Part shown: positions 16,696 to 24,406 of the stretch, one piece after another | Layout of the letters: each line of letters opens with the position of its first letter | Position numbering within the stretch: the first letter of the stretch is position 1 | Source of the DNA: Streptomyces polyasparticus | GTDB taxonomy: Bacteria; Actinomycetota; Actinomycetes; Streptomycetales; Streptomycetaceae | DNA length: 64,000 nucleotides | Direction: 5' to 3' | NCBI RefSeq assembly: GCF_014493765.1 | Contig: NZ_JACTVJ010000013.1 | Coordinates: forward strand, 1 to 64,000 | Translations under genes and position numbers: made by a program | Notes under the pieces: generated by a model | Database searches by the model: none | What the model saw: only the letters and a program-made list of their open reading frames with translations | What the model was told of the DNA's origin: nothing

Positions 16696-17804
16696 GTTCT
16701 GCTCCTGACAACTGTGGTGTGGGTGGAACTGCCTGCACTGCCTGCACTGCCTGAACTGCCTGCACTGCCTGAGCCGCCTGAACCGCCCGAGCTGCCGGAA
16801 CCGCCTGAGCTGCCGGAACTCGGCGGACCCGCCGCGGACTCCTCGCCCCGGGCGACGGCGACGGCGACCGCCGCCGGCCGTGTGGACGAGAGCACCGTCC
16901 AGGCGACCGCCGCCGTGGTGAGCGCCGTGCCCACCACCGTGGAGAGCCGCAGCTCCTCGTCGAGCACGAGCACGCCGAGCAGCACCGCGACCACCGGGTT
17001 GACGTAGGCGTACGTACTGGCCAGTCGCTGGTCGACCCGGGTGACCAGCCAGTTGTAGGCGAGGAAGCCGACCAGCGACCCGAGCAGCACCAAGTGGGCC
17101 TCGGCGAGCCAGACTTCGGCCGTCAGCGCCCCCGGGACGAGCCGCTGCCACTCCCCTCCGCACGCGGAGGCGACGAGCAGGGCCGCACCGCCGGACAGCA
17201 TCTGGACGCTGCTGGACAGTGCGGTGCCCGGCGGCGGTACGACGGGCGCCCCGGCTCCTGTCCCGTCCCGTGTCCATCTGACCGCGAGGCGCCCCGCGAC
17301 GGCCCAGACGAGGGCCGCCACGAGCACCAGAGCGGACGGCCCGAAGGAACCGGGCCGGAAGCCGAGCAGGGCCGCGACGCCGAGGATGCCGAGGGCGGCC
17401 GCGCCGAGGTCGGCCACGGAGGGACGGGTTCCGCGCACGATCCGCAGGGCGAGCACCCACAGCGGCACGGTGGCGAAGTACGTACCCGCGGCCGAGGACG
17501 GCAGCTCCTGGGAGGCCACACTGACCAGCCCGTTGGCGAGCAGGAAGTGCAGCAGCCCGAGCAGGCAGAGCCCGCCGAGCCGCCCCTTGAGCCGCGCGAG
17601 CGCGCCCGGTCCGCCCTTGCGCCGCAGCCACAGGGCGGTGCCCGCGTACAGGAGCAGACCGGCGAGGAAGAAGCGGACGCCGGCCGCGAGCAGCGGCGGC
17701 GCCGCCTGCACCACGACCCGGATGCCGAGGAACGTCGACCCCCACAGGACCCAGACCGCGAGCAGCGCCGCCGCGACCTGGGCCCCGATGGCCCGTGGTG
17801 CCAT
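16692..17804 (-). CDS. EamA/DMT-family membrane exporter
   Basis: 370 residues with ten predicted transmembrane helices in two EamA halves; start MAPRAIGAQVAAALLAVWVL overlapping the di-iron enzyme stop (ATGA). Conserved EamA features are WGSTFLGIR in helix 1 and AYVNPVVAVLLGVLVLDEEL in helix 9. The C-terminal 45 residues are a Gly/Ser-only tail made by DNA repeats and are unlikely to be structured. Its place inside the biosynthetic operon points to export of, and self-protection against, the product. Confidence 0.88.
   Translation of the reverse strand: MAPRAIGAQVAAALLAVWVLWGSTFLGIRVVVQAAPPLLAAGVRFFLAGLLLYAGTALWLRRKGGPGALARLKGRLGGLCLLGLLHFLLANGLVSVASQELPSSAAGTYFATVPLWVLALRIVRGTRPSVADLGAAALGILGVAALLGFRPGSFGPSALVLVAALVWAVAGRLAVRWTRDGTGAGAPVVPPPGTALSSSVQMLSGGAALLVASACGGEWQRLVPGALTAEVWLAEAHLVLLGSLVGFLAYNWLVTRVDQRLASTYAYVNPVVAVLLGVLVLDEELRLSTVVGTALTTAAVAWTVLSSTRPAAVAVAVARGEESAAGPPSSGSSGGSGSSGGSGGSGSAGSSGSAGSAGSSTHTTVVRSRT
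16731..16829. repeat. Imperfect short repeats encoding the Gly/Ser tail of the exporter
   Basis: Degenerate 9-bp units (CTGCCTGCA, CTGCCTGAA, CCGCCTGAA) run through the 3' end of the EamA gene and encode the SAGSAGSSGSAG-like tail. They look like slippage-driven low-complexity coding sequence. Confidence 0.7.
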
Positions 17805-18835
17805 CAGGCGTGGGTGAGGATGCGGTCCAGGTACCGGCCCGAGGAGTTGAGCCGCCAGAAGGCTCCCCGGGTGATGGCGCGGCGGGCCGCGGCGTCGCCG
17901 GCCATCGGCTTGACGACGTTGGCGAACCAGCCGCTCGCATGGTGGGCGTCGATACCGATGTGCAGTCGGTGGTACGTGATCCCGTCGTCGGGCAGACCGA
18001 GCCGCTCCCACCCGTGCAGGACCTGCGAGAACCGGTCGGGGGCAAGCCATTCGGCGACAGCCAGATGTCCGACGGCCTCGTAGAAGAGATTGCGATAACG
18101 GCAGATCATCACGGCGAGATTGCCGCCGAGCAGCGCTTCCGCGGAGAGGTTCTCCTTGAGTTCCTCGTCCGTGATGCCGAAATGCTCGATGATGCGCTGG
18201 AAGAGCACCGTGTGGACCTGGGCGGGATCGCCGTTCCCCATCTCGTCCCAGAAGTTGTTGGCGATTTCCATTTTGGTGGCGCCGTCGGTGCCCACCTGCA
18301 TCGTGGCGAGAAGATCGTCGAATCGCGCGTCCACCGAGGATTCCTGGAGCACGAATTTACGGAAATCCTCTTCCGTCGCTTCATTGCGCAGGAACTGGTG
18401 GTAGTAGGGGTGCTTGAACACCGTGTGCTGACGCACCACGCTCTTGAGCCAGGGGACGAACTGCTCGGGGTCCTCAGGCGAGGAGCTGATCAGCTCCTCG
18501 TCCAGGTAGCCGTCCTCGGCGACGATGGTGTCCTGTTCGAGGCGGCGTGTGACGGCGTGCAGGACCGTCGAGTTCTCGGGAGTGTCACCGCTCGGGAGCT
18601 GGGTGTGGATGCCGTAGATCCGCGAGAGCAGATACTGCTGCGCGAAGAACGCGTCAGGGTCGTCCTTGGCCAGCGCGGCCACCGCGTCGAGCAGTTCGGC
18701 GAGCCTGGCCGGCTCCGCGAAGGCCGCGTCGAGTTCCTCCGCGGACCGCTCGAGAAAAGTGATACCGAACCACTTGGCGAACTCCATCGGAGAGCCGGCC
18801 GGGATGGCTGTGTCGATTTCGGCAGCATGCGCCAT
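17804..18835 (-). CDS. Haem-oxygenase-like di-iron oxidase/oxygenase (HDO family)
   Basis: 343 residues, the first gene of the cluster operon. All helical, with ligand-type residues in VLQESSVDARFDDLLA, NNFWDEMGNGDPAQVH and YHRLHIGIDAHHASGW, the pattern of the iron-containing redox family that includes UndA, BesC and SznF. Known members do oxidative C-C cleavage, decarboxylation to alkenes, N-oxygenation or azetidine formation, and BesC acts on a lysine derivative. The start (MAHAAEID) lies 13 bases after a GGGGGATAT ribosome site; an upstream in-frame extension would run into the leader hairpins. Codons are somewhat less GC-biased than the neighbours, a weak hint of separate origin. Confidence 0.85.
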   Translation of the reverse strand: MAHAAEIDTAIPAGSPMEFAKWFGITFLERSAEELDAAFAEPARLAELLDAVAALAKDDPDAFFAQQYLLSRIYGIHTQLPSGDTPENSTVLHAVTRRLEQDTIVAEDGYLDEELISSSPEDPEQFVPWLKSVVRQHTVFKHPYYHQFLRNEATEEDFRKFVLQESSVDARFDDLLATMQVGTDGATKMEIANNFWDEMGNGDPAQVHTVLFQRIIEHFGITDEELKENLSAEALLGGNLAVMICRYRNLFYEAVGHLAVAEWLAPDRFSQVLHGWERLGLPDDGITYHRLHIGIDAHHASGWFANVVKPMAGDAAARRAITRGAFWRLNSSGRYLDRILTHA

Positions 18836-18863
18836 CGCTGAGATATCCCCCTGAATCTGAACC

Positions 18864-18917
18864 CCCGGAAAACCGGGCGGACATAGGGAAGCGCGTCTCA
18901 CATCGCGAGACGCGCTT
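18864..18917 (-). promoter_or_regulatory. Leader hairpins of the biosynthetic operon
   Basis: Two inverted repeats lie 29-82 bp upstream of the first cluster gene. One is an 11-bp perfect dyad AAGCGCGTCTC / GAGACGCGCTT (18889-18917, 7-base loop), extended by three further pairs. The other is CCCGG / CCGGG with an AAAA loop (18864-18877). In RNA they would form tandem stems before the ribosome site; as DNA the larger one could be an operator. Confidence 0.5.
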
Positions 18918-18968
18918 TCCTGGATTCAAGGTAGCCAATCCGCAGGTCCGGAAGGAACTCTTCCGCCT

Positions 18969-19056
18969 GGAATCCCATTCCGCGAGACACGGTATGAGCC
19001 TTGACGGAATGCGGACGCGAGACGGCGGAATGCGGACACCGGGCGGCGGAATGCGG
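18969..19056. promoter_or_regulatory. 21-bp-phased direct repeats plus palindrome upstream of the cluster
   Basis: CGGAATGCGG occurs at 19005, 19026 and 19047, exactly 21 bp (two helical turns) apart. A palindrome GGAATcccATTCC, sharing the GGAAT half, lies at 18969-18981. They sit between the CurA-like 3' end and the cluster leader, upstream of the probable operon promoter, as expected for an activator or repressor array. No regulator gene is in the cluster itself. Confidence 0.45.
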
Positions 19057-19087
19057 CCGCCACAGGTGTCATCATCCTCGCCGACGC

Positions 19088-20104
19088 CTACTTGACGCTG
19101 ACGATCATCTTTCCGGTGTTGTCTCCGCGCAGGACGCCCAGGAACGCGTCCACACCGTTCTCGACGCCCTCGACGAAGGTCTCGCGGTACTTGAGCTCAC
19201 CGGAGGCGATCCAGCCGCCCACTTCCTGGATGAACTGCGGCGCCATGTCCTGGTGATCCATGACGAGCATGCCCTGCATGCGCAGGCGCTTGCCGATGAT
19301 CATCGCGAGGTTGCGCGGGGCGGCCGGCGGCTCGGTGGCGTTGTACTGCGAGATCAGGCCGCAGACCGTGATCCGGCCGTGCACATTGAGGCGGCTGATG
19401 GCGGCCTCCAGGTGGTCGCCGCCGACATTGTCGAAGTAGACGTCGATGCCTTCGGGGGCGGCGGCCTTGAGCTGGCCGGCCACGTCGCCGTTCTTGTAGT
19501 TGAAGGCCGCGTCGAAGCCGTACTCCTCGACGAGCAGCTTCACCTTCTCGTCCGAGCCCGCCGAGCCGATGACGCGCGAGGCGCCCTTGAGCTTGGCGAT
19601 CTGGCCGACCTGGCTGCCGACGGCGCCGGCCGCGCCGGAGACGAACACCGCGTCGCCCTCCTTGAAGGAGGCGACCTCAAGGAGGCCCGCGTAGGCGGTC
19701 AGACCGGGCATGCCCAGGACGCCCAGGTACGTGGAGAGCGGGGCCAGGTTCGGGTCGACCTTCTTGGCGTGCTGGGCGGGGACGTCCGCGTAGTCGCGCC
19801 AGCCCAGGCCGTGCAGCACGTGGTCGCCCTCGGCGAAGCCCTCCGCGTTGGAGGCGACGACCACGCCCACCGCGCCGCCGTCCATCGGCTGGTCCAGCTG
19901 GAAGGGCGGGGTGTAGGACTTCACGTCGTTCATGCGGCCGCGCATGTACGGGTCCACGGAGAAGTGGAGGTTCTTCACCAGGATCCGGCCCTCGGCGGGG
20001 GCCGCGAGCGGGGTCTCCCGCAGGGCGAAGTCCTCGGCCTTGGGCCAGCCGTGCGGGCGGGCGACGAGGTGCCAGGCGCGGGATACGGCGGGAAGAGTGG
20101 ACAT
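19088..20104 (-). CDS. NADP-dependent oxidoreductase, CurA/prostaglandin-reductase-like MDR
   Basis: 338 residues, zinc-free medium-chain reductase. Features are the N-terminal RPHGWPKAEDFAL, substrate-site FSVDPYMRGRM, the nucleotide loop VSGAAGAVGSQVGQIAKLKG and YFDNVGGDHLEAAISRLN. The family saturates alpha,beta-unsaturated ketones and aldehydes with NADPH. It is divergent from the MarR gene at 20210, so that regulator probably controls it. Although co-directional with the biosynthetic operon, it lies upstream of the operon leader and is unlikely to be part of it. Confidence 0.92.
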   Translation of the reverse strand: MSTLPAVSRAWHLVARPHGWPKAEDFALRETPLAAPAEGRILVKNLHFSVDPYMRGRMNDVKSYTPPFQLDQPMDGGAVGVVVASNAEGFAEGDHVLHGLGWRDYADVPAQHAKKVDPNLAPLSTYLGVLGMPGLTAYAGLLEVASFKEGDAVFVSGAAGAVGSQVGQIAKLKGASRVIGSAGSDEKVKLLVEEYGFDAAFNYKNGDVAGQLKAAAPEGIDVYFDNVGGDHLEAAISRLNVHGRITVCGLISQYNATEPPAAPRNLAMIIGKRLRMQGMLVMDHQDMAPQFIQEVGGWIASGELKYRETFVEGVENGVDAFLGVLRGDNTGKMIVSVK

Positions 20105-20159
20105 GTGCGGCGGCCCTCCAGACGGTCCGGGCGGCGGTCGCGCCCGGGCGGGGAATTAC

Positions 20160-20172
20160 TTCAGGTACTGAA
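20160..20172. promoter_or_regulatory. Palindrome in the curA-marR divergent region, candidate operator
   Basis: TTCAGgtaCTGAA is a perfect 5-bp-arm dyad in an AT-richer patch between the divergent genes. On the minus strand a TTGACA hexamer (20200-20205) lies upstream, so the dyad falls just after a plausible -10 region of the oxidoreductase promoter. Confidence 0.45.
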
Positions 20173-20209
20173 ACAACCATGCGGCTGGATATTTCATGTT
20201 GTCAAGTAA

Positions 20210-20659
20210 ATGGGTACGCTGGTGAACATGGCCACTACCCGTACCCCCCGAGTCGACCCGCTGACCGTCGAGGTCGTCGAGCTGATCGGCACCGCGGTGG
20301 CGCGCTACCACGAGGAGTACGAGCGGGCGGCGGGCACACACTCGCTCACCGGCGCCCAGGCCCGGGTCCTCGCCCTGCTCACGCTCGAACCGCTGCCGAT
20401 GCGCAAGATCGCGGTCTGCCTGAAGTGCGAGCCCTCCAATGTCACCGGCATCATCGACCGCCTGGAGGCGCGGGGCCTCGTGGAGCGGCGCCCCGACCCC
20501 CAGGACCGGCGCGTGAAGCTCGCGGCCGTCACGGACGAGGGCCGCCGCACCGCCCGCGAACTGCGCGACGGCCTCACCTTCGCCCGCGAACCCCTGGCCG
20601 AGCTCTCGCACGAGGAGCGGGTGGTCCTGCGGGATCTGCTCACCCGGATGCTGGGCTGA
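20210..20659 (+). CDS. MarR-family transcriptional regulator
   Basis: 149 residues. The winged-helix core contains RKIAVCLKCEPSNVTGIIDRLEARGLV and the wing RRPDPQDRRVKLAAVTDEG, both typical of MarR. Dimerisation helices flank it. Two starts are possible: ATG at 20210 or the in-frame ATG at 20228 (MATTRTPRVD); neither has a clear ribosome site, so a leaderless transcript is possible. It is divergent from the CurA-like reductase, with a palindrome between them, suggesting local repression relieved by a reactive or phenolic ligand. Confidence 0.92.
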   Translation: MGTLVNMATTRTPRVDPLTVEVVELIGTAVARYHEEYERAAGTHSLTGAQARVLALLTLEPLPMRKIAVCLKCEPSNVTGIIDRLEARGLVERRPDPQDRRVKLAAVTDEGRRTARELRDGLTFAREPLAELSHEERVVLRDLLTRMLG

Positions 20660-20705
20660 GCCCGGCCCGACGCCACTGTCGGACCCGGCGCCTACGCTGC
20701 CCCGC

Positions 20706-21380
20706 ATGCCGACACCCCTGCACGCCCTCGCCCAGCGGCCGTTGACCGTGCCCGCGGTCGCCGAGCTGCTCGCCCTGCCGGACCTGACGGAGCTGCGCGG
20801 GGACCACGAAGCCTCCGACGCCGAATGCACCCGCCGCGGGTGGGGGATGCAGCACGCCACGCTCGACGAGTACCAGCGCACCGGGCACGGTCATCTGTAC
20901 TGCGGCGACAGCCCTTTCGCGCCCTTCGGCGATCCGGATCTCCGGCACCTGCTGGTGTTCGGCGAGGTGTACCCCGTCGACACGGACGACGAGGGCATGA
21001 GCAACGGCCCCTGGCTGTACGAGGCGATGGACGGCTGGGAGTCGGAGCCCGGCTGGTCGGGTCTGCGGCCGGCGACCGTCGACGACTGCGAGGCCGTCCT
21101 CGCGCAGGCGGCCCGGGCCGTGACCGAGCACCTCGGCGCGGCACCCGAGCGCACCCTGGTCAGCGACTCCTGCGTGGTCACCGGGCCCGCGATGACCCAT
21201 CGCGTCTGGCGCACCGGCACGCATGCCCTGGTCGTGGGTCCGCACGGGGACAACGGCCCGTACGGCTACCTGACCCATCTCCAGCTGTCGTTCACCCCGC
21301 TGGGCCGCGGGCCCGCGCTGCCGCCGCCCGAGGACGAGCAGGCGCTGGCGGCGTGGCTCGCCGCGCACGTGGACTGGTGA
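20706..21380 (+). CDS. Hypothetical cytoplasmic protein
   Basis: 224 residues, no signal peptide or membrane helix, and no family I recognise. It is rich in Trp and acidic residues (DEGMSNGPWLYEAMDGW) and has a Gly-rich strand pair GPHGDNGPYGYLTHLQLSFTP near the C-terminus. It starts 46 bp after the MarR gene and may be read through from it. Coding character is strong throughout. Confidence 0.75.
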   Translation: MPTPLHALAQRPLTVPAVAELLALPDLTELRGDHEASDAECTRRGWGMQHATLDEYQRTGHGHLYCGDSPFAPFGDPDLRHLLVFGEVYPVDTDDEGMSNGPWLYEAMDGWESEPGWSGLRPATVDDCEAVLAQAARAVTEHLGAAPERTLVSDSCVVTGPAMTHRVWRTGTHALVVGPHGDNGPYGYLTHLQLSFTPLGRGPALPPPEDEQALAAWLAAHVDW

Positions 21381-21401
21381 CGCGGCCCGGGTCGCGAGGC
21401 A

Positions 21402-21469
21402 CGTCGGACGCAGCGGATGCCGGGGCGCGTCGGACGCACCGGAAAGCCCGGCCGCGTCAGACGCACCAG
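21402..21469. repeat. 26/27-bp repeats spanning the SCO2400-like stop codon
   Basis: The core CGTCGGACGCA occurs at 21402 and 21428, with a variant CGTCAGACGCA at 21455. The last copy holds the stop codon of the minus-strand gene; the other two lie in the convergent intergenic gap. Confidence 0.7.
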
Positions 21470-22083
21470 AACAGGAAGCGGTCGCAGTCCTTCGAAGGGG
21501 CCGGGTTCGGCTTCGGGTCCGCCTGAGGGCCCTTGGTCGTACGGGGTCCCTTCGTCGCGCGCGGGCCGTCGTCCGACGGCGCAGGGCCGGGCGTCGAGGC
21601 CTCGTCGTCCGGGGTCTCCTCGGGCGCGGACGAGGAGGCCGAGGCGCTCGGCGAGGCCGACTGGCGCGTGGGCTGCGGGGCCGAGGACGCATCGCTGCTC
21701 GCGGTGGCGCTCGTCGATGTCGTGGACGGTTCCGGGGTGGAGGTGTCCGGCGAGGAAGGTGCCGCCGTGTGGCGAGCGGGGTGCTCCGTGCCCAGTTCCG
21801 CGAGGCTCAGGCCGCCGGCCGCGAGCGCCAGGCCGGCCGTCATCAGGAGCACCTTGCGCCGCTTGCGGCGGTGCGCGCGCTGGGACGCACGGGAGCGCGG
21901 GGCGCGCCCGCCGCGGTGCGACCGGGCGCCATCGGGCTGTTCCTCGGCCCCGTCCGCGTCCGGCACCGCATCGGCCGCGGCGATCTCCTCGGCGTACCGG
22001 CGCACCACTTCGGCGTCGGCTCCGCACCCGGGGCAGGCCAGGGCGCCGTTGAGGTGGCGTCGGCAGGGGTGGCAGTAGTCCAT
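21457..22083 (-). CDS. SCO2400-family zinc-ribbon membrane protein
   Basis: 208 residues. The N-terminus MDYCHPCRRHLNGALACPGC carries two CxxC pairs forming a zinc ribbon. A basic stretch (RAHRRKRRK) precedes one membrane helix (VLLMTAGLALAAGGLSLAEL), and the outer half is a Ser/Thr/Pro-rich low-complexity tail ending in a Cys-containing motif (KDCDRFLFWCV). The layout and start match the Streptomyces SCO2400 family, whose function is unknown. An inverted repeat GGAGGCT-a-AGCCTCC at 22091-22105 overlaps its leader and may affect translation. Confidence 0.88.
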   Translation of the reverse strand: MDYCHPCRRHLNGALACPGCGADAEVVRRYAEEIAAADAVPDADGAEEQPDGARSHRGGRAPRSRASQRAHRRKRRKVLLMTAGLALAAGGLSLAELGTEHPARHTAAPSSPDTSTPEPSTTSTSATASSDASSAPQPTRQSASPSASASSSAPEETPDDEASTPGPAPSDDGPRATKGPRTTKGPQADPKPNPAPSKDCDRFLFWCV

Positions 22084-22276
22084 GGTGTGTGGAGGCTAAG
22101 CCTCCGGCGCCAACGGCTCATGCAGAAGCCGTGAAAGTTCTGTGGCAAACGGTGCGCCTGTGACGACAAATGCCTGGTGAGGCGGTGTGCGCTCCGATGC
22201 GGCGGTCCCGGATTCCCTCGTACGGGAACATCTCCCGCGCCCCGTACGGGATGACCGCCCCGTACGGGATGACTGT

Positions 22277-23239
22277 TCACGCGGATCGGCATGCCGCGTT
22301 CACGCGGACCGGGCCGGCGGCGCGCCCGGCCCGGTACTGGCCCGGCGCCACTCCGTACTCGCGCTTGAAGGCCTTGGCGAAGGCGAACTCCGAGGTGTAC
22401 CCCGCCCGTTGGGCCAGCACGCGCAGCGGGGCGTCGCCCTCGCGCAGGGCGCGGCCCGCGATCGTCATGCGCCACCAGGTCAGATACGTGAGCGGCGGCT
22501 GGCCGACCAGCGTGGTGAAGCGCCGGGAGAAGGCGGCGCGGGACAGTCCGGCCTGTGCGCCGAGCTCCTGCACCGTCCAGGGCCTGGCCGGATCCTCGTG
22601 CAGGGCCCGCAGGGCGGCCACGACCGCGGGGTCGCTGAGCGCGCCGGCCCAGCCCGCGGGGCACTCGGGCCGGTCGGTCAGCCACCAGGTGCGTAGCAGA
22701 TAGAGGAGCAGGGAGTCGAGCAGCGCGGGGACGATGGCGTCGGATCCGGGCTGGGGGTCGGCCAGTTCGGCGCCGAGCAGGTCGACGGCCGAGCGGAGCC
22801 GGTCGTGGGTGCCGACGCGGGCCGGCAGGTGGATGTACGGCGGGAGTGCGGAAAGCAGGGGGTGGGCCCGGCGGCGGTCGAGCTGGTAGGCGCCGCACAT
22901 CATGAGGGTGTCGGCGGGCTGTACGGGACCGTCCGGGCGCGAGGGTGCGATCCAGCTGCCGTCGGGGTTGAACTGAGCATCTTCCAGGGGGGTTTCGGGG
23001 TGGTCGGCGAGTCCGTGCCCGTTGCCGTGCGCCAGGAACACGATGTCGCCGGGGCCGAGCGCGACGGGGGCACCCGAGCCCGCGGGCGGGATCAGATACG
23101 CGGAACCCTGGAGGACGACATGGAAGCCCGCTCCGTCGGAGGCGGGGAACCGGACGCCCCAGGGACCTCGCTTGACGCTGCGCGAGGAGTGCGGCCTGCC
23201 GATCCGCATGGCGGTGATGGCATCGCTCAATACATCCAT
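22277..23239 (-). CDS. AraC-family regulator with cupin sensor domain
   Basis: 320 residues. The N-terminal half is a cupin-like ligand domain (FHVVLQGSAYLIPP, ALGPGDIVFLAHGNGH). The C-terminal half has two AraC helix-turn-helix units (TVQELGAQAGLSRAAFSRRF and LRVLAQRAGYTSEFAFAKAF) followed by the signature GVAPGQYR. I start at MDVLSDAITAMRIG; longer frames run into the promoter. It is divergent from the quinone-oxidoreductase-like gene at 23316, which it probably regulates. Confidence 0.92.
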   Translation of the reverse strand: MDVLSDAITAMRIGRPHSSRSVKRGPWGVRFPASDGAGFHVVLQGSAYLIPPAGSGAPVALGPGDIVFLAHGNGHGLADHPETPLEDAQFNPDGSWIAPSRPDGPVQPADTLMMCGAYQLDRRRAHPLLSALPPYIHLPARVGTHDRLRSAVDLLGAELADPQPGSDAIVPALLDSLLLYLLRTWWLTDRPECPAGWAGALSDPAVVAALRALHEDPARPWTVQELGAQAGLSRAAFSRRFTTLVGQPPLTYLTWWRMTIAGRALREGDAPLRVLAQRAGYTSEFAFAKAFKREYGVAPGQYRAGRAAGPVRVNAACRSA

Positions 23240-23280
23240 GAGACGAGACGATAGGACATAACCGTGAGCCCAGGAGACAT

Positions 23281-23298
23281 GGATCGTCTTTCCGATCC
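23281..23298. promoter_or_regulatory. Inverted repeat between araC-type gene and oxidoreductase
   Basis: GGATCG-tctttc-CGATCC is a perfect 6-bp dyad 18 bp before the oxidoreductase ATG and 42 bp from the regulator start, a natural operator position for this divergent pair. Confidence 0.4.
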
Positions 23299-23315
23299 TC
23301 CGTAGCGTCATCGGC

Positions 23316-24341
23316 ATGACAACTGATGCGCAGCACAAGGACATCACCGCGGTGACCCGGGCCGTCGTCTTCGACTCCCTCGGGGGTCCCGAGGTGTTGA
23401 AGGTCGAGGAGGTGCCGCTGCCCTCCCCCGGCCCCGGCGAGATCCAGGTCCGTATCGAGGCGATCGGGCTCAACAGGGCCGACGCGCTGTTCCGTTCGGG
23501 CGGCTACTACTACCAGGCGACGCTGCCGGGTTCACGGATCGGGTACGAGGCGGCGGGTGTGGTCGAGTCGGTGGGCGAGGGCGTCACGGCGTTCGCGCCC
23601 GGGGACCAGGTGCTCGCCACAGGCGGCTTCGACTTCGGCACCCACGGGGTGCATGCCGAACGGGTCGTCCACCCGGCCGAGTTCTGGGTACCGCGCCCGC
23701 CGGGTGCGGACGCGCCGGTCGCCGCCGCGACCTGGCTGACGTACACCACCGCCTATGGCGCACTCCACGAGACCGCGCGGATCGCTCCCGGCGACCATGT
23801 GCTGATCACCGGGGCCTCAAGTGGCGTGGGAACGGCGGCCATTCAGGTCGTACGGCGCGCGGGCGCGATCCCGGTCGTGACGACCCGGGGCGAGGGCAAG
23901 CGGGAGCAGCTCCTCGAGCTGGGCGCGGCCCATGTGATCGTGACCGGCACGGAGGACCTCGTGAAGGAGGTCCGGCGGATCACCGGGGGCGCGGGCGCCG
24001 ACCTGGCCTTCGACGCGATCGGCGGACCGGGGTTCGCGACGGTGGGCGACACACTGAAGCCCGGCGGCACGGTGGTGTCGTACGGGTGGCTGGACGCGGG
24101 CCCGATCCACCTCTCCTTCAACTGGCCGCACACCGTGCACACCTACAACAACGGAGTGCCCATGGCCGACCCGGCGTTCCGTGAGCGCGCCCGGGCCTAT
24201 ATGGCCTCGGGGCTCGCGTCCGGCGCCCTGGCCCCGGTGATCGCGGAGACCTTCGACAGTCTCGACCGGATCCAGGACGCCCACCGCCTGATGGAGTCCA
24301 ACACGCATACGGGGAAGATCGTGGTGCGCGTCACCGCATAG
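23316..24341 (+). CDS. Zinc-free quinone oxidoreductase-like MDR dehydrogenase
   Basis: 341 residues of the QOR branch: GGPEVLKVEEVPLPSPGPGE, GLNRADALFRSGGYY, nucleotide loop LITGASSGVGTAAIQVVRRAG and AFDAIGGPGFATVG. It lacks the zinc ligands of alcohol dehydrogenases. The family reduces quinones or enones with NADPH. Control by the divergent AraC regulator is likely. The 3' end is part of a 13-bp tandem array that includes the stop codon. Confidence 0.92.
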   Translation: MTTDAQHKDITAVTRAVVFDSLGGPEVLKVEEVPLPSPGPGEIQVRIEAIGLNRADALFRSGGYYYQATLPGSRIGYEAAGVVESVGEGVTAFAPGDQVLATGGFDFGTHGVHAERVVHPAEFWVPRPPGADAPVAAATWLTYTTAYGALHETARIAPGDHVLITGASSGVGTAAIQVVRRAGAIPVVTTRGEGKREQLLELGAAHVIVTGTEDLVKEVRRITGGAGADLAFDAIGGPGFATVGDTLKPGGTVVSYGWLDAGPIHLSFNWPHTVHTYNNGVPMADPAFRERARAYMASGLASGALAPVIAETFDSLDRIQDAHRLMESNTHTGKIVVRVTA

Positions 24342-24395
24342 CGTCACCGCATTGCCTCACCGCATTGCCTCACCACACAACCTCACCGCATGACC
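24331..24395. repeat. Five 13-bp tandem units spanning the oxidoreductase stop
   Basis: TCACCGCATTGCC-type units begin at 24331, 24344, 24357, 24370 and 24383. The first contains the codons V-T-A-stop of the gene; the other four continue into the gap before the convergent PucR gene. Confidence 0.85.
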
Positions 24396-24406
24396 GCCCT
24401 TGCGGA

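Noticed and set aside
19088-20104. CurA-like reductase as the first gene of the biosynthetic operon
   Set aside because: 252 bp with hairpins and direct repeats separate it from the operon, and it has its own divergent MarR gene.
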